A stretch of 64,000 bases of DNA from Cylicocyclus nassatus (Eukaryota > Nematoda > Chromadorea > Rhabditida > Strongylidae), in assembly GCA_958299035.1 (NCBI GenBank), contig CATQJL010000001.1:5634284-5698283 (forward strand), given 5' to 3'. Under the pieces are notes generated by a model. The model had not been told where the DNA came from. It ran no database searches and saw nothing but the letters and a program-made list of their open reading frames with translations. This document shows, piece by piece, positions 36,148 through 49,430 of the stretch (its first letter is position 1; every line of letters starts with the position of its first letter). Position numbers and translations under genes: made by a program.

Positions 36148-38271
36148 ATAGATCGCAAGACAACGATTCTCAAATTATACCCACCCATAGCTCCTTTATA
36201 TCTTCAGCGTTCCGGATAAGACTCTATAGGTTTTTCAAGACTACCTTTGCTCTACTGGACAGCAAAAAATACAGGCCGATTCAGGAAGTCATGTGTGAGC
36301 ATCCGTTCGTATAAAGGCTTTGAAATGGCTCGCATAGACAGCGATTCCCAAATTATACCCACCCATAGCTCCTTTATAACTTCAGCGTTTCGGATAAGAC
36401 TCTATAGGTTTTTCAAGCCTACCTTTGCTCTATTTGAGAGCAAAAAATCCAGTCCAGTTCAAGAAGTCATGTGTGAGCATCTGTTCGAATAAAGGCTTTG
36501 AAATGGCTCGCATAGTCAGCGATTCCCAAATTATACCCACTCATAGCTCCTTTATAACCTCAGCGTTCCGGATAAGACTTTAGAGTTTTCCAAGAATATC
36601 TTCATCTACTGGAGAGCAAAAAATCCAGGCCAGTCCAGGAATTCATGCCTGAGCGTCACTGTCCGAATATAAGGCTTTAAAATGGTTCGCATAGACAGCG
36701 ATTCCCAAATTATACCCACCCATAGCTCCTTTATATCTTCAGCGTTCCGGATAAGACTCTATAGGTTTTTCAAGACTACCTTTGCTCTACTGGACAGCAA
36801 AAAATACAGGCCGATTCAGGAAGTCATGTCTGAGTACCATGCCTTTGAAATAGATCGCAAGACAACGATTCTCAAATTATACCCACCCATAGCTCCTTTA
36901 TATCTTCAGCGTTCCGGATAAGACTTTATAGTTTTTCAAGAATGTCTTTGCTCTATTTGAGAGCAAAAAATCCTGTCCAGTTCAAGAAGTCATGTGTGAG
37001 CATCTGTTCGAATAAAGGCTTTGAAATGGCTCGCATAGTCAGCGATTCCCAAATTATACCCACCCATAGCTCCTTTATAACCTCAGCGTTCCGGATAAGA
37101 CTCTATAGGTTTTTCAAGACTACCTTTGCTCTACTGGACAGCAAAAAAACAGGCCGTTCCAAGAAGTCATGCCTGAGCGTCACTGTCCGAATATATGGCT
37201 TTGAAATGGCTCGCATAGACAGCGGTTCCCAAATTATACCCACCCATAGCTCCTTTATAATTTCAGCGTTTCGGATAAGACTCTATAATTTTTTCAAGTC
37301 TACCTTTGCTCTACTGGACAGCAAAAAATACAGGCCGATTCAGGAAGTCATGTCTGAGTACCATGCCTTTGAAATAGATCGCAAGACAACGATTCTCAAA
37401 TTATACCCACCCATAGCTCCTTTATATCTTCAGCGTTCCGGATAAGACTCTATAGGTTTTTCAAGACTACCTTTGCTCTACTGGACAGCAAAAAATACAG
37501 GCCGATTCAGGAAGTCATGTGTGAGCATCTGTTCGAATAAAGGCTTTGAAATGGCTCGCATAGACAGCGATTCCCAAATTATACCCACCCATAGCTCCTT
37601 TATAACCTCAGCGTTCCGTATAAGACTCTATAGGTTTTTCAAGACTACCTTTGCTCTACTGGACAGCAAAAAATACAGGCCGATTCAGGAAGTCATGTGT
37701 GAGCATCTGTTCGAATAAAGGCTTTGAAATGGCTCGCATAGACAGCGATTCCCAAATTATACCCACCCATAGCTCCTTTATAACCTCAGCGTTCCGTATA
37801 AGACTCTATAGGTTTTTCAAGACTACCTTTGCTCTACTGGACAGCAAAAAAAAACAGGCCGATCCAGAAAGCATGCCTGAGCGTCACTGTCCGAATATAT
37901 GGCTATGAAATGGCTCGCATAGACAGCGATTCCCAAATTATACCCACCCATAGCTCCTTTATAACCTCAGCGTTCCGGATAAGACTCTATAGGTTTTTCA
38001 AGACTACCTTTGCTCTACTGGACAGCAAAAAAAACAGGCCGATCCAGAAAGCATGCCTGAGCGTCACTGTCCGAATATATGGCTATGAAATGGCTCGCAT
38101 AGACAGCGATTCCCAAATTATACCCACCCATAGCTCCTTTATAACCTCAGCGTTCCGGATAAGACTCTATAGGTTTTTCAAGACTACCTTTGCTCTACTG
38201 GACAGCAAAAAAAAACAGGCCGATCCAGAAAGTCATGCCTGAGCGTCACTGTCCGAATATATGGCTATGAA
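36148..38271 (+). repeat. Composite block, first GAATTC-type B monomer
   Basis: Units start at 36148, 36325, 36503, 36682, 36850, 37026, 37206, 37374, 37551, 37729, 37910 and 38090. The 36325 unit follows the variant tail gagcatccgttcgtat. The 36503 unit is the first B with aggaattcatgcc (EcoRI site 36639-36644). From 37729 three A units with ccgatcc follow, two of them ending gaaagcatgcc (SphI GCATGC), a form rare to the left. Confidence 0.84.
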
Positions 38272-39841
38272 ATGGCTCGCATAGACAGCGATTCCCATTT
38301 TATACCCACCCATAGCTCCTTTATAACTTCAGCGTTTGGGATAAGACTCTATAGGTTTTTCAAGTCTACCTTTGCTCTACTGGACAGCAAAAAATGCAGA
38401 CCGATTCGGGAAGTCATGTCTGAGTACCATGCCTTTGAAATAGATCGCAAGACAACGATTCTCAAATTATACCCACCCATAGCTCCTTTATATCTTCAGC
38501 GTTCCGGATAAGACTTTATAGTTTTTCAAGAATATCTTTGCTCTATTTGATAGCAAAAAATCCTGTCCAGTTCAAGAAGTCATGTGTGAGCATCTGTTCG
38601 AATAAAGGCTTTGAAATGGCTCGCATAGTCAGCGATTCCCAAATTATACCCATCCATAGCTCCTTTATAACCTCAGCGTTCCGGATAAGACTCTATAGGT
38701 TTTTCAAGACTACCTTTGCTCTACTGGACAGCAAAAAAACAGGCCGTTCCAAGAAGTCATGCCTGAGCGTCACTGTCCGAATATATGGCTTTGAAATGGC
38801 TCGCATAGACAGCGGTTCCCAAATTATACCCATCCATAGCTCCTTTATAACCTCAGCGTTCCGGATAAGACTTTATAGTTTTTCAAGAATATCTTTGCTC
38901 TATTTGATAGCAAAAAATCCTGTCCAGTTCAAGAAGTCATGTGTGAGCATCTGTTCGAATAAAGGCTTTGAAATGGCTCGCATAGTCAGCGGTTCCCAAA
39001 TTATACCCACCCATAGCTCCTTTATAACTTCAGCGTTTCGGATAAGACTCTATAGGTTTTTCAAGACTACCTTTGCTCTACTGGACAGCAAAAAATACAG
39101 GCCGATTCAGGAAGTCATGTCTGAGTACCATGCCTTTGAAATAGATCGCAAGACAACGATTCTCAAATTATACCCACCCATAGCTCCTTTATATCTTCAG
39201 CGTTCCGGATAAGACTTTATAGTTTTTCAAGAATATCTTTGCTCTATTTGAGAGCAAAAAATCCTGTCCAGTTCAAGAAGTCATGTGTGAGCATCTGTTC
39301 GAATAAAGGCTTTGAAATGGCTCGCATAGTCAGCGATTCCCAAATTATACCCACCCATAGCTCCTTTATAACCTCAGCGTTCCGGATAAGACTCTATAGG
39401 TTTTTCAAGACTACCTTTGCTCTACTGGACAGCAAAAAAACAGGCCGTTCCAAGAAGTCATGCCTGAGCGTCACTGTCCGAATATATGGCTTTGAAATGG
39501 CTCGCATAGACGGCGGTTCCCAAATTATACCCACCCATAGCTCCTTTATAACTTCAGCGTTTCGGATAAGACTCTATAATTTTTTCAAGTCTACCTTTGC
39601 TCTACTGGACAGCAAAAAATACAGGCCGATTCAGGAAGTCATGTCTGAGTACCATGCCTTTGAAATAGATCGCAAGACAACGATTCTCAAATTATACCCA
39701 CCCATAGCTCCTTTATATCTTCAGCGTTCCGGATAAGACTCTATAGGTTTTTCAAGACTACCTTTGCTCTACTGGACAGCAAAAAATACAGGCCGATTCA
39801 GGAAGTCATGTGTGAGCATCCGTTCGTATAAAGGCTTTGAA
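38272..39841 (+). repeat. 9-mer block of 1570 bp, partly copied from 34408
   Basis: Lengths are 168, 176, 180, 177, 168, 176, 180, 168 and 177. The first three units (38272-38795) repeat 34408-34931 at 3864 bp spacing, including the rare gattcccattttata. The part from 39141 matches 35624 onward at 3517 bp spacing. The 39497 unit has a private cggcggttccc. Confidence 0.86.
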
Positions 39842-41772
39842 ATGGCTCGCATAGACAGCGATTCCCAAATTATACCCACCCATAGCTCCTTTATAACTTC
39901 AGCGTTTCGGATAAGACTCTATAGGTTTTTCAAGCCTACCTTTGCTCTATTTGAGAGCAAAAAATCCAGTCCAGTTCAAGAAGTCATGTGTGAGCATCTG
40001 TTCGAATAAAGGCTTTGAAATGGCTCGCATAGTCAGCGATTCCCAAATTATACCCACTCATAGCTCCTTTATAACCTCAGCGTTCCGGATAAGACTTTAG
40101 AGTTTTCCAAGAATATCTTCATCTACTGGAGAGCAAAAAATCCAGGCCAGTCCAGGAATTCATGCCTGAGCGTCACTGTCCGAATATAAGGCTTTAAAAT
40201 GGTTCGCATAGACAGCGATTCCCAAATTATACCCACCCATAGCTCCTTTATATCTTCAGCGTTCCGGATAAGACTCTATAGGTTTTTCAAGACTACCTTT
40301 GCTCTACTGGACAGCAAAAAAAAACAGGCCGATCCAGAAAGCATGCCTGAGCGTCACTGTCCGAATATATGGCTTTGAAATGGCTCGCATAGACAGCGGT
40401 TCCCAAATTATACCCACCCATAGCTCCTTTATAACTTCAGCGTTTCGGATAAGTCTCTATAATTTTTTCAAGTCTACCTTTGCTCTACTGGACAGCAAAA
40501 AATACAGGCCGATTCAGGAAGTCATGTTTGAGTACCATGCCTTTGAAATAGATCGCAAGACAACGATTCTCAAATTATACCCACCCATAGCTCCTTTATA
40601 TCTTCAGCGTTCCGGATAAGACTTTATAGTTTTTCAAGAATATCTTTGCTCTATTTGATAGCAAAAAATCCTGTCCAGTTCAAGAAGTTATGTGTGAGCA
40701 TCTGTTCGAATAAAGGCTTTGAAATGGCTCGCATAGTCAGCGATTCCCAAATTATACCCATCCATAGCTCCTTTATAACCTCAGCGTTTCGGATAAGACT
40801 CTATAGGTTTTTCAAGACTACCTTTGCTCTACTGGACAGCAAAAAAACAGGCCGTTCCAAGAAGTCATGCCTGAGCGTCACTGTCCGAATATATGGCTTT
40901 GAAATGGCTCGCATAGACAGCGGTTCCCAAATTATACCCACCCATAGCTCCTTTATAACTTCAGCGTTTCGGATAAGTCTCTATAATTTTTTCAAGTCTA
41001 CCTTTGCTCTACTGGACAGCAAAAAATACAGGCCGATTCAGGAAGTCATGTCTGAGTACCATGCCTTTGAAATAGATCGCAAGACAACGATTCTCAAATT
41101 ATACCCACCCATAGCTCCTTTATATCTTCAGCGTTCCGGATAAGACTTTATAGTTTTTCAAGAATATCTTTGCTCTATTTGAGAGCAAAAAATCCTGTCC
41201 AGTTCAAGAAGTCATGTGTGAGCATCTGTTCGAATAAAGGCTTTGAAATGGCTCGCATAGTCAGCGATTCCCAAATTATACCCACCCATAGCTCCTTTAT
41301 AACCTCAGCGTTCCGGATAAGACTCTATAGGTTTTTCAAGACTACCTTTGCTCTACTGGACAGCAAAAAAACAGGCCGTTCCAAGAAGTCATGCCTGAGC
41401 GTCACTGTCCGAATATATGGCTTTGAAATGGCTCGCATAGACAGCGGTTCCCAAATTATACCCACCCATAGCTCCTTTATAACTTCAGCGTTTCGGATAA
41501 GACTCTATAATTTTTTCAAGTCTACCTTTGCTCTACTGGACAGCAAAAAATACAGGCCGATTCAGGAAGTCATGTCTGAGTACCATGCCTTTGAAATAGA
41601 TCGCAAGACAACGATTCTCAAATTATACCCACCCATAGCTCCTTTATATCTTCAGCGTTCCGGATAAGACTCTATAGGTTTTTCAAGACTACCTTTGCTC
41701 TACTGGACAGCAAAAAATACAGGCCGATTCAGGAAGTCATGTGTGAGCATCCGTTCGTATAAAGGCTTTGAA
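39842..41772 (+). repeat. 11-mer block of 1931 bp
   Basis: Starts are 39842, 40020, 40199, 40380, 40548, 40724, 40904, 41072, 41248, 41428 and 41596. Triads of 524 bp recur at 40548 and 41072. A six-monomer cassette (35624-36681) is present again at 39141-40198 and 41072-42129, so this block is bounded by copies 1931 bp apart. Variants: gtcatgtttgag near 40524 and gaagttatgtg near 40687. Confidence 0.85.
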
Positions 41773-44627
41773 ATGGCTCGCATAGACAGCGATTCCCAAA
41801 TTATACCCACCCATAGCTCCTTTATAACTTCAGCGTTTCGGATAAGACTCTATAGGTTTTTCAAGCCTACCTTTGCTCTATTTGAGAGCAAAAAATCCAG
41901 TCCAGTTCAAGAAGTCATGTGTGAGCATCTGTTCGAATAAAGGCTTTGAAATGGCTCGCATAGTCAGCGATTCCCAAATTATACCCACTCATAGCTCCTT
42001 TATAACCTCAGCGTTCCGGATAAGACTTTAGAGTTTTCCAAGAATATCTTCATCTACTGGAGAGCAAAAAATCCAGGCCAGTCCAGGAATTCATGCCTGA
42101 GCGTCACTGTCCGAATATAAGGCTTTAAAATGGTTCGCATAGACAGCGATTCCCAAATTATACCCACCCATAGCTCCTTTATATCTTCAGCGTTCCGGAT
42201 AAGACTCTATAGGTTTTTCAAGACTACCTTTGCTCTACTGGACAGCAAAAAAAAACAGGCCGATCCAGAAAGCATGCCTGAGCGTCACTGTCCGAATATA
42301 TGGCTATGAAATGGCTCGCATAGACAGCGATTCCCAAATTATACCCACCCATAGCTCCTTTATAACCTCAGCGTTCCGTATAAGACTCTATAGGTTTTTC
42401 AAGACTACCTTTGCTCTACTGGAGAGCAAAAAAAAACAGGCCGATCCAGAAAGCATGCCTGAGCGTCACTGTCCGAATATATGGCTATGAAATGGCTCGC
42501 ATAGACAGCGATTCCCAAATTATACCCACCCATACTCCTTTATAACCTCAGCGTTCCGGATAAGACTCTATAGGTTTTTCAAGACTACCTTTGCTCTACT
42601 GGACAGCAAAAAAAAACTGGCCGATCCAGAAAGCATGCCTGAGCGTCACTGTCCGAATATATGGCTATGAAATGGCTCGCATAGACAGCGATTCCCAAAT
42701 TATACCCACCCATAGCTCCTTTATAACCTCAGCGTTCCGGATAAGACTTTAGAGTTTTCCAAGAATATCTTCATCTACTGGAGAGCAAAAAATCCAGGCC
42801 AGTCCAGGAATTCATGCCTGAGCGTCACTGTCCGAATATAAGGCTTTAAAATGGTTCGCATAGACAGCGATTCCCAAATTATACCCACCCATAGCTCCTT
42901 TATATCTTCAGCGTTCCGGATAAGACTCTATAGGTTTTTCAAGACTACCTTTGCTCTACTGGACAGCAAAAAATACAGGCCGATTCAGGAAGTCATGTGT
43001 GAGCATCTGTTCGAATAAAGGCTTTGAAATGGCTCGCATAGACAGCGATTCCCAAATTATACCCACCCATAGCTCCTTTATAACCTCAGCGTTCCGTATA
43101 AGACTCTATAGGTTTTTCAAGACTACCTTTGCTCTACTGGACAGCAAAAAAAAAACTGGCCGATCCAGAAAGCATGCCTGAGCGTCACTGTCCGAATATA
43201 TGGCTATGAAATGGCTCGCATAGACAGCGATTCCCAAATTATACCCACACATAGCTCCTTTATAACCTCAGCGTTCCGGATAAGACTCTATAGGTTTTTC
43301 AAGACTACCTTTGCTCTACTGGACAGCAAAAAATACAGGCCGATTCAGGAAGTCATGTCTGAGTACCATGCCTTTGAAATAGATCGCAAGACAACGATTC
43401 TCAAATTATACCCACCCATAGCTCCTTTATATCTTCAGCGTTCCGGATAAGACTCTATAGGTTTTTCAAGACTACCTTTGCTCTACTGGACAGCAAAAAA
43501 TACAGGCCGATTCAGGAAGTCATGTGTGAGCATCTGTTCGAATAAAGGCTTTGAAATGGCTCGCATAGACAGCGATTCCCAAATTATACCCACCCATAGC
43601 TCCTTTATCACTTCAGCGTTTCGGATAAGACTCTATAGGTTTTTCAAGCCTACCTTTGCTCTATTTGAGAGCAAAAAATCCAGTCCAGTTCAAGAAGTCA
43701 CGTGTGAGCATCTGTTCGAATAAAGGCTTTGAAATGGCTCGCATAGTCAGCGATTCCCAAATTATACCCACTCACAGCTCCTTTATAACCTCAGCGTTCC
43801 GGATAAGACTTTAGAGTTTTCCAAGAATATCTTCATCTACTGGAGAGCAAAAAATCCAGGCCAGTCCAGGAATTCATGCCTGAGCGTCACTGTCCGAATA
43901 TAAGGCTTTAAAATGGTTCGCATAGACAGCGATTCCCAAATTATACCCACCCATAGCTCCTTTATAACCTCAGCGTTCCGTATAAGACTCTATAGGTTTT
44001 TCAAGACTACCTTTGCTCTACTGGACAGCAAAAAAACTGGCCGATCCAGAAAGCATGCCTGAGCGTCACTGTCCGAATATATGGCTATGAAATGGCTCGC
44101 ATAGACAGCGATTCCCAAATTATACCCACCCATACTCCTTTATAACCTCAGCGTTCCGGATAAGACTCTATAGGTTTTTCAAGACTACCTTTGCTCTACT
44201 GGACAGCAAAAAAAACTGGCCGATCCAGAAAGCATGCCTGAGCGTCACTGTCCGAATATATGGCTATGAAATGGCTCGCATAGACAGCGATTCCCAAATT
44301 ATACCCACCCATAGCTCCTTTATAACCTCAGCGTTCCGGATAAGACTTTAGAGTTTTCCAAGAATATCTTCATCTACTGGAGAGCAAAAAATCCAGGCCA
44401 GTCCAGGAATTCATGCCTGAGCGTCACTGTCCGAATATAAGGCTTTAAAATGGTTCGCATAGACAGCGATTCCCAAATTATACCCACCCATAGCTCCTTT
44501 ATATCTTCAGCGTTCCGTATAAGACTCTATAGGTTTTTCAAGACTACCTTTGCTCTACTGGACAGCAAAAAATACAGGCCGATTCAGGAAGTCATGTGTG
44601 AGCATCCGTTCGTATAAAGGCTTTGAA
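41773..44627 (+). repeat. HOR pair 1783 bp (10-mer) + 1072 bp (6-mer), first copy
   Basis: The 10-mer starts at 41773 and the 6-mer at 43556; together they span 2855 bp. New features here are cccatactcc (one G lost, e.g. the 42492 unit), ctggccgatcc in place of caggccgatcc, and cccacacatagc (43211). The 6-mer begins with tttatcacttcagcg and gaagtcacgtgtgagc, the latter creating CACGTG near 43699. One private change gives actcacagctcc near 43772. Confidence 0.86.
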
Positions 44628-46409
44628 ATGGCTCGCATAGACAGCGATTCCCAAATTATACCCACCCATAGCTCCTTTATAACTTCAGCGTTTCGGATAA
44701 GACTCTATAGGTTTTTCAAGCCTACCTTTGCTCTATTTGAGAGCAAAAAATCCAGTCCAGTTCAAGAAGTCATGTGTGAGCATCTGTTCGAATAAAGGCT
44801 TTGAAATGGCTCGCATAGTCAGCGATTCCCAAATTATACCCACTCATAGCTCCTTTATAACCTCAGCGTTCCGGATAAGACTTTAGAGTTTTCCAAGAAT
44901 ATCTTCATCTACTGGAGAGCAAAAAATCCAGGCCAGTCCAGGAATTCATGCCTGAGCGTCACTGTCCGAATATAAGGCTTTAAAATGGTTCGCATAGACA
45001 GCGATTCCCAAATTATACCCACCCATAGCTCCTTTATATCTTCAGCGTTCCGGATAAGACTCTATAGGTTTTTCAAGACTACCTTTGCTCTACTGGACAG
45101 CAAAAAAAAACAGGCCGATCCAGAAAGCATGCCTGAGCGTCACTGTCCGAATATATGGCTATGAAATGGCTCGCATAGACAGCGATTCCCAAATTATACC
45201 CACCCATAGCTCCTTTATAACCTCAGCGTTCCGTATAAGACTCTATAGGTTTTTCAAGACTACCTTTGCTCTACTGGAGAGCAAAAAAAAACAGGCCGAT
45301 CCAGAAAGCATGCCTGAGCGTCACTGTCCGAATATATGGCTATGAAATGGCTCGCATAGACAGCGATTCCCAAATTATACCCACCCATACTCCTTTATAA
45401 CCTCAGCGTTCCGGATAAGACTCTATAGGTTTTTCAAGACTACCTTTGCTCTACTGGACAGCAAAAAAAAACTGGCCGATCCAGAAAGCATGCCTGAGCG
45501 TCACTGTCCGAATATATGGCTATGAAATGGCTCGCATAGACAGCGATTCCCAAATTATACCCACCCATAGCTCCTTTATAACCTCAGCGTTCCGGATAAG
45601 ACTTTAGAGTTTTCCAAGAATATCTTCATCTACTGGAGAGCAAAAAATCCAGGCCAGTCCAGGAATTCATGCCTGAGCGTCACTGTCCGAATATAAGGCT
45701 TTAAAATGGTTCGCATAGACAGCGATTCCCAAATTATACCCACCCATAGCTCCTTTATATCTTCAGCGTTCCGGATAAGACTCTATAGGTTTTTCAAGAC
45801 TACCTTTGCTCTACTGGACAGCAAAAAATACAGGCCGATTCAGGAAGTCATGTGTGAGCATCTGTTCGAATAAAGGCTTTGAAATGGCTCGCATAGACAG
45901 CGATTCCCAAATTATACCCACCCATAGCTCCTTTATAACCTCAGCGTTCCGTATAAGACTCTATAGGTTTTTCAAGACTACCTTTGCTCTACTGGACAGC
46001 AAAAAAAAACTGGCCGATCCAGAAAGCATGCCTGAGCGTCACTGTCCGAATATATGGCTATGAAATGGCTCGCATAGACAGCGATTCCCAAATTATACCC
46101 ACACATAGCTCCTTTATAACCTCAGCGTTCCGGATAAGACTCTATAGGTTTTTCAAGACTACCTTTGCTCTACTGGACAGCAAAAAATACAGGCCGATTC
46201 AGGAAGTCATGTCTGAGTACCATGCCTTTGAAATAGATCGCAAGACAACGATTCTCAAATTATACCCACCCATAGCTCCTTTATATCTTCAGCGTTCCGG
46301 ATAAGACTCTATAGGTTTTTCAAGACTACCTTTGCTCTACTGGACAGCAAAAAATACAGGCCGATTCAGGAAGTCATGTGTGAGCATCTGTTCGAATAAA
46401 GGCTTTGAA
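44628..46409 (+). repeat. 10-mer HOR of 1782 bp, second copy
   Basis: This repeats 41773-43555 at a spacing of 2855 bp, unit by unit: 44628, 44806, 44985, 45166, 45347, 45527, 45706, 45884, 46065 and 46233. It shares the gagcatccgttcgtat tail before its first unit, the actggagagcaaaaaa form in the 45166 A unit, the catactcc deletion and the cacacatagc unit. One A-tract difference accounts for the 1 bp length change. Confidence 0.88.
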
Positions 46410-47830
46410 ATGGCTCGCATAGACAGCGATTCCCAAATTATACCCACCCATAGCTCCTTTATCACTTCAGCGTTTCGGATAAGACTCTATAGGTTTTTCA
46501 AGCCTACCTTTGCTCTATTTGAGAGCAAAAAATCCAGTCCAGTTCAAGAAGTCACGTGTGAGCATCTGTTCGAATAAAGGCTTTGAAATGGCTCGCATAG
46601 TCAGCGATTCCCAAATTATACCCACTCATAGCTCCTTTATAACCTCAGCGTTCCGGATAAGACTTTAGAGTTTTCCAAGAATATCTTCATCTACTGGAGA
46701 GCAAAAAATCCAGGCCAGTCCAGGAATTCATGCCTGAGCGTCACTGTCCGAATATAAGGCTTTAAAATGGTTCGCATAGACAGCGATTCCCAAATTATAC
46801 CCACCCATAGCTCCTTTATAACCTCAGCGTTCCGTATAAGACTCTATAGGTTTTTCAAGATACCTTTGCTCTACTGGACAGCAAAAAAAACTGGCCGATC
46901 CAGAAAGCATGCCTGAGCGTCACTGTCCGAATATATGGCTATGAAATGGCTCGCATAGACAGCGATTCCCAAATTATACCCACCCATACTCCTTTATAAC
47001 CTCAGCGTTCCGGATAAGACTCTATAGGTTTTTCAAGACTACCTTTGCTCTACTGGACAGCAAAAAAAACTGGCCGATCCAGAAAGCATGCCTGAGCGTC
47101 ACTGTCCGAATATATGGCTATGAAATGGCTCGCATAGACAGCGATTCCCAAATTATACCCACCCATAGCTCCTTTATAACCTCAGCGTTCCGGATAAGAC
47201 TTTAGAGTTTTCCAAGAATATCTTCATCTACTGGAGAGCAAAAAATCCAGGCCAGTCCAGGAATTCATGCCTGAGCGTCACTGTCCGAATATAAGGCTTT
47301 AAAATGGTTCGCATAGACAGCGATTCCCAAATTATACCCACCCATAGCTCCTTTATATCTTCAGCGTTCCGTATAAGACTCTATAGGTTTTTCAAGACTA
47401 CCTTTGCTCTACTGGACAGCAAAAAAAAAACTGGCCGATCCAGAAAGCATGCCTGAGCGTCACTGTCCGAATATATGGCTATGAAATGGCTCGCGTAGAC
47501 AGCGATTCCCAAATTATACCCACACATAGCTCCTTTATAACCTCAGCGTTCCGGATAAGACTCTATAGGTTTTTCAAGACTACCTTTGCTCTACTGGACA
47601 GCAAAAAATACAGGCCGATTCAGGAAGTCATGTCTGAGTACCATGCCTTTGAAATAGATCGCAAGACAACGACTCTCAAATTATACCCACCCATAGCTCC
47701 TTTATATCTTCAGCGTTCCGGATAAGACTCTATAGGTTTTTCAAGACTACCTTTGCTCTACTGGACAGCAAAAAATACAGGCCGATTCAGGAAGTCATGT
47801 GTGAGCATCTGTTCGAATAAAGGCTTTGAA
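46410..47830 (+). repeat. 8-mer HOR of 1421 bp
   Basis: Its first five units (46410-47303) repeat 43556-44449. It then continues through 47304, 47486 and 47654 instead of stopping. The 47486 unit combines ATGGCTCGCGTAG with cacacatagc, the first occurrence of the CGCGTAG variant. A base is lost in tttttcaagatacc near 46861. Variant gacaacgactctc occurs near 47671. Confidence 0.86.
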
Positions 47831-49430
47831 ATGGCTCGCATAGACAGCGATTCCCAAATTATACCCACCCATAGCTCCTTTATCACTTCAGCGTTTCGGA
47901 TAAGACTCTATAGGTTTTTCAAGCCTACCTTTGCTCTATTTGAGAGCAAAAAATCCAGTCCAGTTCAAGAAGTCACGTGTGAGCATCTGTTCGAATAAAG
48001 GCTTTGAAATGGCTCGCATAGTCAGCGATTCCCAAATTATACCCACTCATAGCTCCTTTATAACCTCAGCGTTCCGGATAAGACTTTAGAGTTTTCCAAG
48101 AATATCTTCATCTACTGGAGAGCAAAAAATCCAGGCCAGTCCAGGAATTCATGCCTGAGCGTCACTGTCCGAATATAAGGCTTTAAAATGGTTCGCATAG
48201 ACAGCGATTCCCAAATTATACCCACCCATAGCTCCTTTATAACCTCAGCGTTCCGTATAAGACTCTATAGGTTTTTCAAGACTACCTTTGCTCTACTGGA
48301 CAGCAAAAAAAAACTGGCCGATCCAGAAAGCATGCCTGAGCGTCACTGTCCGAATATATGGCTATGAAATGGCTCGCATAGACAGCGATTCCCAAATTAT
48401 ACCCACCCATACTCCTTTATAACCTCAGCGTTCCGGATAAGACTCTATAGGTTTTTCAAGACTACCTTTGCTCTACTGGACAGCAAAAAAAACTGGCCGA
48501 TCCAGAAAGCATGCCTGAGCGTCACTGTCCGAATATATGGCTATGAAATGGCTCGCATAGACAGCGATTCCCAAATTATACCCACCCATAGCTCCTTTAT
48601 AACCTCAGCGTTCCGGATAAGACTTTAGAGTTTTCCAAGAATATCTTCATCTACTGGAGAGCAAAAAATCCAGGCCAGTCCAGGAATTCATGCCTGAGCG
48701 TCACTGTCCGAATATAAGGCTTTAAAATGGTTCGCATAGACAGCGATTCCCAAATTATACCCACCCATAGCTCCTTTATATCTTCAGCGTTCCGGATAAG
48801 ACTCTATAGGTTTTTCAAGACTACCTTTGCTCTACTGGACAGCAAAAAATACAGGCCGATTCAGAAAGTCATGTGTGAGCATCTGTTCGAATAAAGGCTT
48901 TGAAATGGCTCGCATAGACAGCGATTCCCAAATTATACCCACCCATAGCTCCTTTATAACCTCAGCGTTCCGTATAAGACTCTATAGGTTTTTCAAGACT
49001 ACCTTTGCTCTACTGGACAGCAAAAAAAAACTGGCCGATCCAGAAAGCATGCCTGAGCGTCACTGTCCGAATATATGGCTATGAAATGGCTCGCATAGAC
49101 AGCGATTCCCAAATTATACCCACCCATAGCTCCTTTATAACCTCAGCGTTCCGGATAAGACTCTATAGGTTTTTCAAGACTACCTTTGCTCTACTGGACA
49201 GCAAAAAATACAGGCCGATTCAGGAAGTCATGTCTGAGTACCATGCCTTTGAAATAGATCGCAAGACAACGATTCTCAAATTATACCCACCCATAGCTCC
49301 TTTATATCTTCAGCGTTCCGGATAAGACTCTATAGGTTTTTCAAGACTACCTTTGCTCTACTGGACAGCAAAAAATACAGGCCGATTCAGGAAGTCATGT
49401 GTGAGCATCTGTTCGAATAAAGGCTTTGAA
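47831..49430 (+). repeat. 9-mer HOR of 1600 bp
   Basis: Lengths are 178, 179, 181, 179, 179, 178, 181, 168 and 177. The order is that of the terminal 1599 bp HOR (55285, 59538, 61137), differing by one A in an A tract, so this is its left-most copy in the window. The 48727 unit has gattcagaaagtc instead of gattcaggaagtc. Confidence 0.88.

Noticed and set aside
34674..36219. Series of 165-codon open frames as a tandem gene family
   Set aside because: They recur every 524 bp because the triad repeats; starts and stops fall in satellite sequence at fixed monomer phases and the peptides are satellite translations in the same frame.
43690..43710. CACGTG as a functional E-box or CDEI-like element
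   Set aside because: It arises by one T-to-C change in gaagtcatgtgtgagc and is found in only one monomer of the right-hand HORs; no other regulatory context is seen, so it is treated as a diagnostic variant.
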